DNA from: Amblyomma americanum | Taxonomy: Eukaryota > Arthropoda > Arachnida > Ixodida > Ixodidae | Reading direction: 5' to 3' | Assembly: GCF_052857255.1 (NCBI RefSeq) | Contig: NC_135497.1 | Location: 551,614,113 to 551,678,112 of the forward strand | DNA: 64,000 bases | In this document: positions 10,801 through 22,489 of the stretch, piece after piece | How positions within the stretch are numbered: the first letter of the stretch is position 1 | How the letters are laid out: every line of letters starts with the position of its first letter | Notes under the pieces: generated by a model | Database searches by the model: none | Told to the model about the DNA's origin: nothing | Seen by the model: the letters and a program-made list of their open reading frames with translations, nothing else | Translations under genes and position numbers: made by a program

Positions 10801-11628
10801 TTCTTATATACTTGTTAATTTGGGTCACCACAGGTAACACCTGCATAATAACTTGATCTTCCAGTGCGCTCGGACAGAGGACGATGGGCTTGACGGATCA
10901 CTGCGCTTCTCTTAATCTGACTCCTCGCCTTCCCGGATCTGCTGTGGAAGTCCGGTACAGTATCGGGGATATCTTCTCGGTCGACAACTTGTTCCTCCTC
11001 CTCACCTTCGCCCATGCACACGTGTATTCTGAGCCACGTACGCAGTATGCACCAGACGTGGTCGTGTTAAACTGCACGGCTGTATTGCAGAGGGACATTG
11101 TTTATCGCTGTGAAAGGGAAGAGCTCGTCCGCGGACGGTCCGAAATGGGCGGACATGAAAGAGAAAAAACACGGACGCATTCCTCCAAAAAAAGGTGTGA
11201 CGCTTGGCAAAGCTCGCCAAGCCCTCCCCTATACGGATCACCGCCAATTTAGATGAGCTGTCCGCCCGAGAAGTCGGAAACGCAAACGTGCAGCGCGGTG
11301 ACAAGTATGTGGATGGCAGGAGCTGCACGAGAACAGCAAATCACGCAAGACAGCAGCTATCGCGCTCCAGAAGCATGTGCACGCACTAAAGGCGTCAAAA
11401 CCCCACGTTGCCAGGGAAGAGACACGCAGAAAATGTCAGCGTACAGTAAGTACATTACGCAACAACCTGTAAGTTATCGCACAGCTCCTTAGAGGGTTCT
11501 AGAACACCTTCCCTCCTCTCCGTTAGATTACGTTCCACGTGACGCTCGCGATAATACATTGCGTCCGCCGCTAAGGAGGGTGGTGGTGGTAGACACTCTC
11601 AAGATTAGGTTACACGCAACATAAAAAC
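10801..11628. other. No feature recognised
   Basis: Mixed-composition sequence with several short open frames on both strands, none with a recognisable domain. A short inverted repeat (cttggc / gccaag) lies at about 11202-11220. Confidence 0.4.
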
Positions 11629-11841
11629 CCGCCGCCGTAGCTCAGTTTGTAAAGAACCGCATGCGAAATTCGGAGGACGAGCATTCGGATCCCACCTGAA
11701 GCGTGTGGTTGCTTTTCCTTCTGATTTCTAAATAGTTATCTTTCAGCGATAAAGCAACTGCACTATTACCCAATTGATTAAGCCCACGAAATATAAAAAA
11801 GCGAAAACATTAACCTATGCTACTTGGTTTCGGTGACTACC
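11629..11841 (+). repeat. Ruka-like tRNA-derived SINE
   Basis: The head starts 'gccgccgtagctcagtttg', a tRNA A-box, and has a B-box-like 'cattcggatccca' at about 11682. The body ends in 'ttggtttcggtgacta' (11823-11838), which also ends the SINE arms at 23.5-23.8 kb. This RNA polymerase III-type head plus a shared body is the structure of the ixodid SINE called Ruka, as I remember it. A and B boxes are diverged, so the copy is old. Confidence 0.7.
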
Positions 11842-12112
11842 GAAAATGCCATGTGACGAAAAAAAGCCCGCATTTACGCAAAGCAAAAAATAGAGCAAAA
11901 CCGCGTATTACGATTTTTTTTTTCGCTGAAGAAATTCTGAAGGAGTATAATAGGCTAGAACGTTGGGCCAGTTGGTGTAGCGACACAGTTGGTGTAGCGC
12001 AGAAAAACACAGGACGGGAGGGAGATACATGCACACACACATACGAGCCTGCGTTATTCTGCGCAAAGTTTTTAATTATGTCTGAAGGAGTACTTTTCCC
12101 GAAAGTATCCCA

Positions 12113-12517
12113 TCAACAACACACTCCATTAAAGGACGTATCGCAAAGCGCATCCACTGAAAGAAACCCTAAGCCCAGGTTGATGCATCCAGCAGCTTCT
12201 GCTGTTAGTGGCATCGTGTTTTGAGAGATCCTTTCCCATTTTTTGCTACACATTAAACACAAATCAACCCAAACGGGTGTTTTTGGCTTGTCCTCTAGCG
12301 TCCTCCCAAATCGAGGTTCAATAACACCGTTAGACTTGGGGTAGATTTCAGCACCAAAAAATACGGAGGACTTACGGTTGGCGAAGCGAGCAGATTGGGT
12401 ATAAAATTTTATACCAAAAAATACGAAGCACTTGCGGTTGACAATGGGAGTATATATGGTGTAGATTTTTACACCAAAAAATACGATGCACTTCCGGTTT
12501 GAAATGGGAGGTTTCAA
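12113..12517 (-). CDS. Hypothetical ORF with three 20-residue repeats
   Basis: The frame encodes about 134 residues. Its N-terminal part contains three 20-residue repeats of the form NRKxxVFFGx(K/E)(I/F)Y, made by a 60-bp tandem DNA repeat (12341-12525). The period is an exact multiple of three, and several differences between units fall at third codon positions (CGG/CGC/CGT for Arg, TAC/TAT for Tyr). The rest has no recognisable domain. I do not know a function, and the frame may be open by chance. A divergent micro-ORF starts 40 bases away at 12558. Confidence 0.3.
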   Translation of the reverse strand: MKPPISNRKCIVFFGVKIYTIYTPIVNRKCFVFFGIKFYTQSARFANRKSSVFFGAEIYPKSNGVIEPRFGRTLEDKPKTPVWVDLCLMCSKKWERISQNTMPLTAEAAGCINLGLGFLSVDALCDTSFNGVCC

Positions 12518-12525
12518 CCGCGGTG
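12341..12525. repeat. Three-unit 60-bp tandem repeat
   Basis: The core 'accaaaaaatacg' recurs at 12353, 12413 and 12473, exactly 60 bp apart, followed each time by 'ac/gc-ctt-cggtt' type sequence. The units differ at many positions, so this is an old array. Confidence 0.85.
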
Positions 12526-12557
12526 ATACGCTGAGCGTTGGCTGCGGTGTCGTGTTT

Positions 12558-12674
12558 ATGCAGGCGCCAATTTTGCAACGCCGGAATCTAGGAGGAGATG
12601 ATGACAGCGGTCCGTTTTTCTTTATTGCATTTTTGCTCTTTCTTACAGGGCTACTAGAACTGCTAACTATATAG
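12558..12674 (+). CDS. Micro-ORF with a hydrophobic segment, copy 1
   Basis: The 38-residue frame starts MQAPILQRR, has an acidic turn (GGDDDSGP) and then a hydrophobic stretch (FFFIAFLLFLTGLLELL) that could span a membrane. It is clearly related to the minus-strand frame at 12754-12909, and bases upstream of both ATGs also match (gtcgtgtttATG versus gtcgtgtgtATG). I do not recognise the family. It may be a small membrane peptide, a first exon, or an anonymous repeat that happens to be open. Confidence 0.3.
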   Translation: MQAPILQRRNLGGDDDSGPFFFIAFLLFLTGLLELLTI

Positions 12675-12753
12675 GTGGAACGGTGCTAGTTAGTTAATCA
12701 CAATAATCAGGTTCGAATACGCTTTGTAATCATGAACAAAGCCCAATCGAACT

Positions 12754-12909
12754 TCAATTTTGAGATATAACAACCTGCCCCGTTCCGTCCATGCCGTTAC
12801 GAAGTAGTAGTGTAAGGAACAGGGCAAGAACGCTGGATACAAAGTGCATCGGACCGCTGTCTTCACCTACTCCTGGATGACTGCGTTGCACGATCGTGGC
12901 GCCATGCAT
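12754..12909 (-). CDS. Micro-ORF with a hydrophobic segment, copy 2
   Basis: The 51-residue frame starts MHGATIVQR, then HPGVGEDSGP, then a hydrophobic stretch (FVSSVLALFLTLLL). It aligns with copy 1 through the shared QR, G-x-x-(D/E)DSGP and following hydrophobic run, with conservative exchanges such as I/V, D/E and A/S. The two frames face each other (tail to tail). The frame is also open upstream of this ATG, so the start is a choice based on the alignment. Confidence 0.3.
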   Translation of the reverse strand: MHGATIVQRSHPGVGEDSGPMHFVSSVLALFLTLLLRNGMDGTGQVVISQN

Positions 12910-15900
12910 ACACACGACGTCCCAGTCACGTCGCAGCGCACTGTCGTACATCGCGGAAACAAAACGAGACCAGCGGTGGAGGCAAAAAAACGTCTTTAAT
13001 CTGACTCCGCTGAGTATACGGCACTTCTGTAAAAAATACACAAACCGTGGCTCCGGCGCTAGCCGAAAGTATCTTGACGGGGTGGTTCGCAATGGGTAAG
13101 AAAAGCAGAGTTGGGGAGACGACAGGCAATGAAACTGAAAGCAAGACCGTGGTAACGGATCTACGTGACAAATTCCTCGAACACATTTTTCTTCTCGTAA
13201 AAGTATACCGTCTCTTCACTGGGGTTTAAAAACCGAATCCCTGAAGTTAAAGAACCTGAATGGTGCACAAGCCACTAGCGGGCAGCTTTATATTGAACAA
13301 AAAATGTTTGTCATCTCTCAGCCTTCAGAAGTTTAAAAAAAATGAATTCGTATATTGTATCCTTAAAATTCATTCATTACTGTCGCTTATTTTTGCAGTC
13401 CATAATAGATCTTTCTTAAAGAAAATTTTGAATTCAGTGCTCCACTCGCACATTGAAAATATTTTCGAGCACTATTTTCATCCAGTCGGTAAGTCCTCAA
13501 AGTCGATAAAAGCAGAAAGATTCGCAGTAAGGATTACGCAAAAACATGGCATATAGCTTGTGCTCCGTGGTTTTATTTTCGAACAAAAATATGGTTCTTG
13601 GATTTTACCTTCATAGTGCAAGGTAGCTGTGTAAGTTTGTTAGACATTTTTTTTTCCGGGACTGCAGTTTTAAGCACTTTACCGAACAATGTTAATAGCA
13701 CGTCCTCAAAAAGCTGTTCACATTTTAGCTTCTGCATGCGACTTATATTCATTCCATTGGATGTTCGAAAATACTGAATAACACAGACCACCGCTACAAA
13801 TAGCACTGGATTATCACAAATGTCAGTTACTAACCTACACACATATCTGAAATATTAACACCAGCAGCATTAAAAGGCTGCTTAACATGTCAAGCTTATT
13901 CAATTGAAAAGAAACTGATGAGCCTGTGTAAAATAACGAAAAGGTCACAAAGACCTGTAGATTACAATTTTATTTTTTGAAATGGAGGACAATAAACAAC
14001 ATTTGAAACCACAATTCTTGAACAGGTATTAGAGATAGGGACTAACTTGAAATCAGTACCTAAAAGTAATCATAACGATACAATAGCAAATCATGAAAAA
14101 CAATGCAGAGTAGACTTGAACTTCCTTGCTACACTTCTGGCTAACTGGTGCTGTCAGATAAGATTAGCTAAAAAAATGTTATGCACCAGACAATTTCCAG
14201 TGGCTAATTCCAAGTGGCTAACTTCAAGATGCACATTACAAACTACAGTAAAAGAAATACTAAACAGACATCCTAAAGCAGCCCACTAAATCTACAGTAA
14301 AATATCACAGGTATCCAACCTCTAATGTTTGTGTTTGTTCTTGAGAAACACATAGGATGAACATAACCTTAGAAAAGGTATACAATACATTCAATTTAAC
14401 AGACAATCACTTAAAAAGAACACAAAACAAAACTTTACACTCAATATATGGATGCCTATGCTCTAGAGAAAGTTTATGTGCCCCGAACAATATGTTAGCC
14501 ACCCATTGAAGGAGCCTGTCAGAAATAAAATGCAGCACTCGTAACTTATATGGAAAAAATTAGAATACGGAAACACATGCACACATGCTTTTCAATTTAG
14601 CTAACAAGTAATGACTAATGCTGAAAACACAAGGAATTAGTCATCCTGGTATTACATGACTGTGCGCACTACAAGCAAAGCAAAAACACATGGCCTAAGG
14701 TCAAAGCGCTCAGGACACAGGCATTCTCTTTGATCGCGAGAAAGGCATTCATCACCTTCACTTTAGGACGAAGTGAAGAAAAATTCTAGAAAAGTTCCCA
14801 TCGCAACTGATCAGACTAAGGACTAGTAACTTTGTGATTAAATAAGTAATTGAATTTCTGAAGACCTGTGTCTAAGCACATATTTGCTTGAAAACTTAAT
14901 TGTTCACCAAATCCATTATCACCATTATTTTTTCTAATTAAAGGATATGTATAAATGCTAGCAAATGTGTCATGTGGCAGAACGGGAAGTCTATTAAAAA
15001 ACAAAAATTACAAAATGCTGACAGTGATTCAAGGAAGCTGTCCGAGCTAGATGCAAAAAGATAAAAATAAGACTAGCCCATGCAGGGACAAGAAACCAGT
15101 GGGTTGATGATTCTTAGGGTCAACGAAATGTTGCTGTTCCTGTTTGTCATGTCTTTTCATGCTGTCACATAATGCGAGTACAGCATTTGTCGAAGTTTAG
15201 AGCCCAAGGAATTCGCTTCTGAGCCTTGTTGTGCATCGCTAGCATTCCAGATCTCTTGAAGGTACAGAAAATCTTGACCTGACCACCGTGAATGTTGGAC
15301 ATCCATGGATGCTCAGAGGCCTTATTACACGGCTTGGAAGCCAAACCCTTTGGCTCTGTACTTTTTGACAAAGGCTATACATCAGTTTTCTCACAGATTC
15401 ATGCTGATATTCTTTTCGTTTTTCTTCACTCTGGCCAACTGTATCATGTTAACATTAATAAGTTATAGCAGCACAGTTTTTGTTCCACTACCAGTATTTC
15501 AAACAGTACTAAAAAACTATACATGCAAAACATGTACAGGCAGATAGAAGAGGCAGCTGTGAAGGAAAGACGAATTAGTTTTTAAAACTGATGAGCTCAA
15601 AGCCATCGAAGCGTGGTTTATTTTAAGCCAAATATCTAAAAGCACTCTCAAGAAAGGTCAGCAGACAGAGTGCCTTCTTTAGATTTTCCAAACGGAACAC
15701 ACACAAGGCTGCAAACAGCAGACACCTCACAGAAGCGATGAGGTTTTCACTACAGGGTGATGGCCAATGAACAGGAAAAGTGCGCCTTGATAGGTGAGAA
15801 GGCATGCTGTAAGTGTTTGGTCCTGCAAAATTAAAAACGAAATATCACTGACATTTCTGACCCTTGTAGAACTGAATTAAAATACTATCGCATTTTTGTA

Positions 15901-18510
15901 TAATGCACATTATGACTACACTATCCTAGGGATGAATTCATGAGGGGGTGGTCTCCCCTCCTCAAAGTGAGAAATTTTACATAGAAAAACACTGCTCAAC
16001 CCAATTTTTTCAAGAATAAAGTCAAAGAAATGCGAAGTTCAAACATGTGACTGACCGATTTTTAAAGATAATGATAACCAGGCTAATGTACTTGGAGCTA
16101 TCAACACTGTCTAACTTCAACTTCATTGCCCACTGCTATGTGCAGGAGACCTTGGTGACAAGTTTTGTATCAAAACTTTTTCATTCATGATTCGTTAGTA
16201 TGGATGAATCACATTGCGAGAATTTTGCTCGGAAACCAAAGTGTCCATATTACAGAGGTGCAACTGTACATATGATTTGTCCATTAGAGCCGTGATCAGA
16301 TTTAGTGGGTCACCACAACTATGCAAAAGTTAAACAAAATGCTGCAAAGGCCTCCCTGCCAAAGATTTGAAAACCATATTCTAGCTATAAGACAACTGAG
16401 CTGCTCAATCTCATTTAATTGCAACCAGTGCGGCAACAGCCTAACTGTAATCGAACTAAAGGCTAAAGAAACAATGGTGAGCCACTGCTCATAAGGGAGC
16501 GTGATACAAAGTGCGTATTTGAAAGGTATGGCTGCACAGAAATCTACCACTCTTGCTTTATCTGTGACATTTGATACATATGGCGATTACAGGAATTTTT
16601 GCTGAGCATCAAAGAAGCAAATGTTCTCTAGGGAACCACATTTTGAGCACCTATAACAGCCCGGGATGCAACAATCAGTACTCCCCATGAATCATATTTG
16701 CGTGTGTATAATGAAGACCTAAAAATACAAAACTGGTATGGTGTTGTTCAAAGTGTATTTCGCCATTATACACAGCTTGTGAAGTAGCACTCCACAATGA
16801 TTGGATGCCATCGAAGACTACAACACAAAACACTCTTTTCCAACTGAAAATAAAAAATAGCTGCACCGTATCCAGACCTCATTACGATTTGTCAATAAAA
16901 TTAAAAAAAACCACAATCGCAAAAGCAAAACACGGTGATCACCTCTCCATAATTTCGTGCAAGTCTAAAGAAACCACAACCATCACAACATTGGATTATT
17001 GGCTAGTTGCAAAAGAGTGGTAGTGAACACGCGTGAAAATGAGACAGCAGCAATGCAAATCCCAAAATAGCAGCGTGTCAGTACGCTGCATCTGGTTTAG
17101 TCATGAAACTACTCTATTTTAAGAACTGAGCATAGTTGCAGCAGTTACACTGGCTCCTTATTCCTACTATTGTCTTTTTTTTTTAATTGCACAAGTAACT
17201 ATGCCTGAATTTTAAAGAAAATCCCTTGGGGGTCAGCAGCTCCTTACTGTCACTGTTTGCATCCCGCCTCTTTGCAAGATAACGAAATACCAGGGCTTTG
17301 TGCCAGCCCCATTTTAAAATAAATAATCACAAAACCCAAGCTTTGCTAAGGCTCGTGACATCAATGACTAAATTTGAGTAATTTCTGTGCCTAAAAGGTA
17401 GTCATCAGATGCTCAGATAAATACTGAGCTGCTATTTTCGTACAAAAATTTCAGTTCCTGCCTATGTCCACCAATAATTTGCACAAAAATACCTACAAGT
17501 GTTGCAGGGGGCATCTTTCTTTGCGACATAACTCTGAACTGTTTGGTACTGCTTGTAGATTAAACTGATGCCACCTTGGAGTTCTTAATAGATTAGAACC
17601 TGTATAGAACAATGTCCAGTCAGGTTTGTTACCAAACAAATCATTATGAGTAAAATGTATGTCGTTCGAATTACTGACTCCAATAATGATAGCTGAGCAA
17701 GGCAATGAAGTATGTGATGCTTTGAAATTAAAGCAGCTGTTATATTTTCACAAATAGTGACAGCACGTTTATACTGCACCGATCGAAGTTATGCCGCAAC
17801 GAACCGCAGAACATAAGGCAAGAACTGACAGCCGTTGCTTTCTCGCTTTCACTCGTGTTCCAGTGACAAAGAGATTGCGCCATTGACTGAAAGCAACAAA
17901 AAATAAGATTGGAATTATAAATGTGGCGGCCGAATCTATGACGGCAGAATACAAGTATGCACTTCAGAAGCTTTGAGCACATTCATAAATTTGCTGCGAC
18001 GCGCACGATAAGCAAAATTATGTTTTTTTTTTTTGTGGGGAACCATGGCATTTTAGAAAAAGCGACCTGATTTTTTTTATGTTAATAGCGATGCCGCATA
18101 CCTCGTTCTGCGAGCATGCATGAAATTAAGAGAGGCCAAAAATGCTGCACATATCCAAACTAAAATGACACAAGTGCTTCGGAGGGCACTAAAATAACAA
18201 TGCCGAAAACATACAGCCGCTTGCAAGGTGTACTTCAGTGTAGACGCAAGCAGACTTGTACAACAGAGCGCTCGTGCGGTGCTTTGCGGAATGAAGGCGA
18301 GCTTATAACGCAGGCAGTGGGATTGACTGACAATGCAGGTGCTCAAGCGCTGGCGCATAGTCATATAAAACAACCCAATCACTGGCAGCGCCTCGTTAAG
18401 AAAACTGCGCTAATGTTTTGCTCCATTCCGCAGCACAGTGCTTCAGCGCTCCACAGAAGCCTGCTCACGTCTTTATCGTACAACGATATTTAAGACGCAA
18501 AATCACTTAC
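12910..18510. other. Long AT-rich non-coding stretch
   Basis: This stretch of about 5.6 kb is mostly AT-rich and has no frame with a recognisable domain. One piece near 16190-16270 resembles the end of a pogo/Tigger DNA transposon ('gtccatattacagaggtgcaactgtac', read in reverse). A minus-strand frame at 15165-15371 has an unusually varied composition but no family I can name. The region could be intron or intergenic. Confidence 0.4.
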
Positions 18511-18594
18511 CATGACGGCGAGACGGATGTGAGACGGCAGGGATTCAAAAATATCCTTCCGGGCAGCAGTGTCGAGATAGAAATTTCTCTCCCG
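18511..18594 (-). other. Candidate host exon with a strong splice donor
   Basis: On the minus strand, 'gccgtcatg|gtaagt' (junction between 18511 and 18510) is a near-perfect 5' splice site. Reading upstream in one frame gives a varied, coding-like peptide (LDTAARKDIFESLPSH followed by IRLAVM). A possible acceptor, 'cttggcaag', would start the exon at 18594, giving 84 nt, but it has a weak pyrimidine tract. Alternatively this is a 5' exon whose last codon is the initiator ATG. I do not recognise the protein. Confidence 0.3.
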
Positions 18595-19020
18595 CTTGCC
18601 AAGGGCGCGGCAAAGCCAGCGCTTGTCTCAATTCGCTCACAACGGCGCCATACCGCCATTCGCAAACCAGAGCGAGCGGCAAGCTCAGCCGCCGTTTACG
18701 ATATCCCCTTCGGTGAACTCGTTTAAGCATCCATATTTCCTTTCTCCGTCGCGCATCGAAAAGCAGCAGGGGCAAACGCACAGTCGCCGCTCACGATATC
18801 CGTTCCAAGAGAGGCTCCAGACAACCCACCGCGCTCAATTCTGCGACGCAATCCGAGACGGCCCCGCTGGCGCTGCTAGGCCTAGAGCTTACGCCGTTTT
18901 GGTCACAGCGTCCGCACTCATGAGTCACGGCTCTCGCTGTCTTCTGATCCTTTGCGCCGCCTGCTGTCGATTGCATCTCGACCGAAACCAAAACTTGCTG
19001 CTTCGTTCCGGAACTAAGCG
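18595..19020 (-). promoter_or_regulatory. CpG-rich stretch, possible promoter
   Basis: Between AT-rich DNA on the left and the Gypsy element on the right, this segment is visibly richer in GC and CpG. It lies directly upstream of the candidate minus-strand exon. Neither a TATA box nor an initiator could be placed, so promoter function is only an inference. Confidence 0.25.
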
Positions 19021-19379
19021 AAACAGATAAAAGTACAGTTCCACTGGCGCGTTCTTTTGAACAGCAGCAGGAATTCGACCTCGCTCCGTCTCAGTTGCCT
19101 TACGGTGTTTTTTTCTACACCGTTCGGAAGGTTCCGAATGGCGACAACCACTTCGTTAGAGACGGCTGATGAACGATTGCGGACCTCGTTAGCACACCGT
19201 CAGTTCTAGCTGGTGTTGCTTCGGTGTTTATGATGACATGTGCACCGTGTTACCGGTGTTCTCGTCTGGCGATGCGGTATTTTAAAGCGGACGAACACGG
19301 ATAAACCTCCCATCTCGTGTCATTCGTGTTAAGTGTGTATGAACGGTTATTTTTTTTTTCTTGGCACACACGGCCTAAT
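19021..19379. other. Flank of the Gypsy element, no LTR recognised
   Basis: A 5' LTR would be expected near here, but no matching LTR is seen downstream of the element either. The segment may hold the start of gag in decayed form. Confidence 0.35.
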
Positions 19380-19399
19380 CTCGGAGACCATCCGGGAGA

Positions 19400-19825
19400 C
19401 GTCATTCGGGAGACCATCCGGACGTTTCTTCCATTTCGGTCATTATTCTTGAAGAGGTCCAACAGGCGTTCACGCCGCCAGACCCTCTTCAACCGAACAC
19501 AACACCCCACATGATGACATACGCCGCAGCCGTTCGCCGTTCACCGCCGCCTCCAAGTCGCCCCGATACACCAGTCCACATTCGCCGCCAACCACCCCTT
19601 TCCTCACCCTTCTTAGGTCCCCCCTCGGAAGAGCGACGTCTGGCGTACTGCCGATCAGCGCCCTCTGTGCTATCACGGCGGCGCGCCCGGTCACGCCTAC
19701 CGCAACTGTCGTTACCGACGTATGGTCTGCAAGGATATAGTGCCGATGCGCCCCGACCGCAGCGTGGTGAATGGCCTCGAGAAATAAGCGATTACCTGGC
19801 CGCGGCACCCGAAGCACCACACTAG
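19400..19825 (+). pseudogene. Gypsy gag C-terminal fragment
   Basis: The Pro/Arg-rich region (19511 onward) resembles gag C-termini of arthropod Gypsy elements. In the neighbouring frame a zinc knuckle is visible at about 19669-19712 as CYHGGAPGHAYRNC, in which the second cysteine of CX2CX4HX4C is replaced by glycine. The knuckle would have bound the element RNA. The change of frame shows at least one indel. Confidence 0.65.
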
Positions 19826-19936
19826 TATGATCGGTCGCCATCTCCACGTCGTTTCTCGTCTCCGCAACGTTCTTCCACCGAAATTTCGCGCTGAAGGTCT
19901 CCTAGTCCCCGTCGGGAAAACTAGAAGCGGCAACCT

Positions 19937-20665
19937 TTGGGGGAGAAGGTTGCTCACCGGCAACATGTTCAAGATCCTCCACCGCTGCTCAGACATGACC
20001 GACCGCCTCTACGACGCACCGTCAATCACCAGCCAGATAACACGCCTCGCCGCATCAATTCTCCGCGCAACGAAATCGCCTGGCGCCGCACCGCAGCCGT
20101 GAGCGGACTCCGTACACCTACGGCTGCAACTGTTGATCTGAACATTTCAATCGACGGTACCGACGTCACCGCACTTGTGGACACCGGCGCCGACTACTCG
20201 GTAATCAGTGGTCCTTTTGCCGCGACTCTGAAAAAGGTGACCACACCTTGGACGGGCCCACAGCTTCGTACTGCCGGGCGCCATTTGATCACCCCAGCTG
20301 GCAAGTGCACGTCACGAGTGACCATCGAAGAGGACACGTGCCTGGCAGCCTTCGTTGTACTCGACCAGTGTTCCCGGGACGTAATCCTCGGAATGGATTT
20401 TTTCACAGAAAATGGCGCGGTCATTGACCTTAAATCAAAGTCAGTGACGTTCTGCACGGAGAACGCAATCCACAGTGCTTCCGAACGTTCCGCGGATCTT
20501 TATATCATTGATGACGTCACCTTTCTACCCCGTTCGAGTGTTGTGGCATTTGTCGGCGCGAAGACGCTGCGGAAGTTTGAAGGTGTCGTCGAAAGCAAAC
20601 AAATTATGCTTTTCGACCGCTGTCTTGATGTCGCCAGAGGGGTAGTTTGCCTCGAAAACCGATAA
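19937..20665 (+). pseudogene. Gypsy protease and RT linker
   Basis: The frame contains an aspartic protease with the active-site motif LVDTGADYSVIS (about 20172-20207) and the end-of-domain motif VILGMDFF (about 20383-20405). These are hallmarks of retropepsins that cleave gag-pol. The domain itself appears intact. The frame then stops at 20663-20665, before RT. Confidence 0.8.
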
Positions 20666-20893
20666 ATTGAAGTACTGCTTACGAATTTTGAAGGTGAGCA
20701 CCAACATCTCAGCCTTGGGACTACTGTGGCCAACCTTCATAGTATCTCGGACATTCGACAAGCGCCCAGCCTTGCCATGGTGTCGTCAACAGAAGTTCAC
20801 ACCGGTGTTCCCGACTTCCAGTACGACATTAACCCCGCGCTTTCGCCGCAGCAGCGAGGCCAAGTAGAAAATCTCCAGCGCTAGGGCGATACC

Positions 20894-21685
20894 TTGTCTA
20901 CTTCTTCCCGCGCCGGAAGAACACATTTGGCCAAGTATCGGATAATTACGGATGACGCCGTGCACCCTCTCCGACAGTTACCTTACCGTGTGTCTTCCAC
21001 TGAACGCGCCGCAATCAACCGTCAAATTAAGGAGATGCTTCGAGACGACGTCATTCAGCCCTCCCGTTGTCCCTGGGCGGCACCTGTCGTCCTCGTGAAG
21101 ACAAAAGAGGGTACACTGCGGTTCTGTGTTTACTACCGTTGCCTAAACAAAGTAGCTAAAAAAGATGTTCATCCGCTTCCTCGAATCGATGATGCTCTCG
21201 ATCGCCTCTGCTATGCAAAATATTTCTCATCCATGCACTTCAAATCAGGATATTGGCAAACTGAGGTAAATGAATGAGACCGAGAAAAACCGCACTTATT
21301 ACTCCAGACGGGCTCTATGAGTTTAAGGCAATGCCATTTGGTTTGTGCTCTGCACCCGAACGTTCCAACGGCTGATGGACACAGTTATGGCAGACCTGAA
21401 GTGGCAGGCATGCCTCGTCTACATTGATGACGTTGTTGTGTTCCCCCAATGTTCGAGGAGCACCTTCGGCGCCTCGAAGTTGTGGCGCCTGCCATAAAGT
21501 CTTCTGGGCTAACGTTGAAAAATGAGAAATGCCACTTTGCTTACACTGAGCTAGAGTTCTTGGGTCGCGTCGTCAGTTACGAGGGAGTTCGGCCGGACCC
21601 ACACAAAACCAAAGCTATTGGCAATATCCCTCCACCGCAAGACCAAAAGACAGTCCGCCGCTTTCTAGGATTATGTGCCTACTAA
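20894..21685 (+). pseudogene. Gypsy reverse transcriptase
   Basis: The palm and fingers are readable: PLRQLPYRVS, FCVYYRCLNKV, PLPRIDDALDRL, then SMHFKSGYWQ, and YIDD at 21420-21431. In functional relatives motif A reads SMDLKSGYWQ, so the catalytic Asp is His here; FCVDYR also reads FCVYYR. The frame stops at 21275-21277 and 21683-21685 and shifts in between. YIDD itself is preserved. The protein is inactive. Confidence 0.85.
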
Positions 21686-21694
21686 CGTCGCTTT

Positions 21695-22243
21695 GTGAAA
21701 GATTTCGCTCGAATTGCCGAGCCCCTGAAGCGTTTGACGAGGGCAGACACGCCTTTCACGTGGGACGCCGCCCCTCAAGCACAAGCATTTGAAACTCTTC
21801 AACGCCACCTGCAAGCACCTCCATTTCTGGCTCACTTCGACGAAAACGCAGATAGGGAGCTTCATGCTGATGCAAGGAACGTCGGCCTGGGTGCCGTTCT
21901 AGCCCAAATTCACACCAGTCGCGAATGAGTCATCGCTTACGCCAGGCGCTCTTTGTCTCACGCTGAAGCTAACTACTCAGCAACTGAGAAAGTGAGTCTA
22001 GCGATAGTGTGGGCGACGTCGAAATTTCGACCCTACCTTTATGGGAAACGTTTTTACTGTAGTTACGGACCATCATTCCTTGTGTTGGCTCGCGACCCTC
22101 AAAGACCCGTCAGCCCGCATGTCAGATGGAGTCTGCGCCTCCTGGAATACGACATGACAGTGGCGTACCAGTCCGGCCAGAAGCACTCGACCTCCGATTG
22201 CCTCTCGCGCGCCCCCGGTCGAATTCCCAACGGAGGACGGTAA
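21695..22243 (+). pseudogene. Gypsy RNase H domain
   Basis: In the RT frame, after a stop at 21683, the connection and RNase H continue: FTWDAAPQAQAFETLQ, then FDENADRELHADARNVG (first catalytic Asp retained), an in-frame TGA at 21926-21928, then SHAEANYSATEKVSLAIVWA and the typical C-terminal STSDCLSRAP. It would degrade the RNA strand of the hybrid. Two stops break the frame. Confidence 0.8.
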
Positions 22244-22489
22244 CTACGACGACGACGTCGCCTTAAATGCAATCAGTGGAACGAGCCTCGCTGAAAAACA
22301 ATACGCCGACCAGGGACTTCGGCACCTCATGGAGTTTCTGAACGGAACCCGCCCGTCTGTCCCGAAGGCTTTCAAGCGCTCGGTAGCGTCACTCTGCGTT
22401 CGCCATAGTGTCTTCGTGAAAACAATTTCGCCGCAAACAATCAGCAACACCTCATTGCCATACCGACGAGCCTTTGTGACGAAATCCTT

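Noticed and set aside
10338..10818. GC-rich proteins on both strands
   Set aside because: The segment is the 5' UTR of the minus-strand LINE; both strands are open because of composition.
11631..11700. A functional tRNA gene
   Set aside because: A-box and B-box are diverged, the segment does not fold into a plausible cloverleaf with paired ends by eye, and SINE body sequence follows directly.
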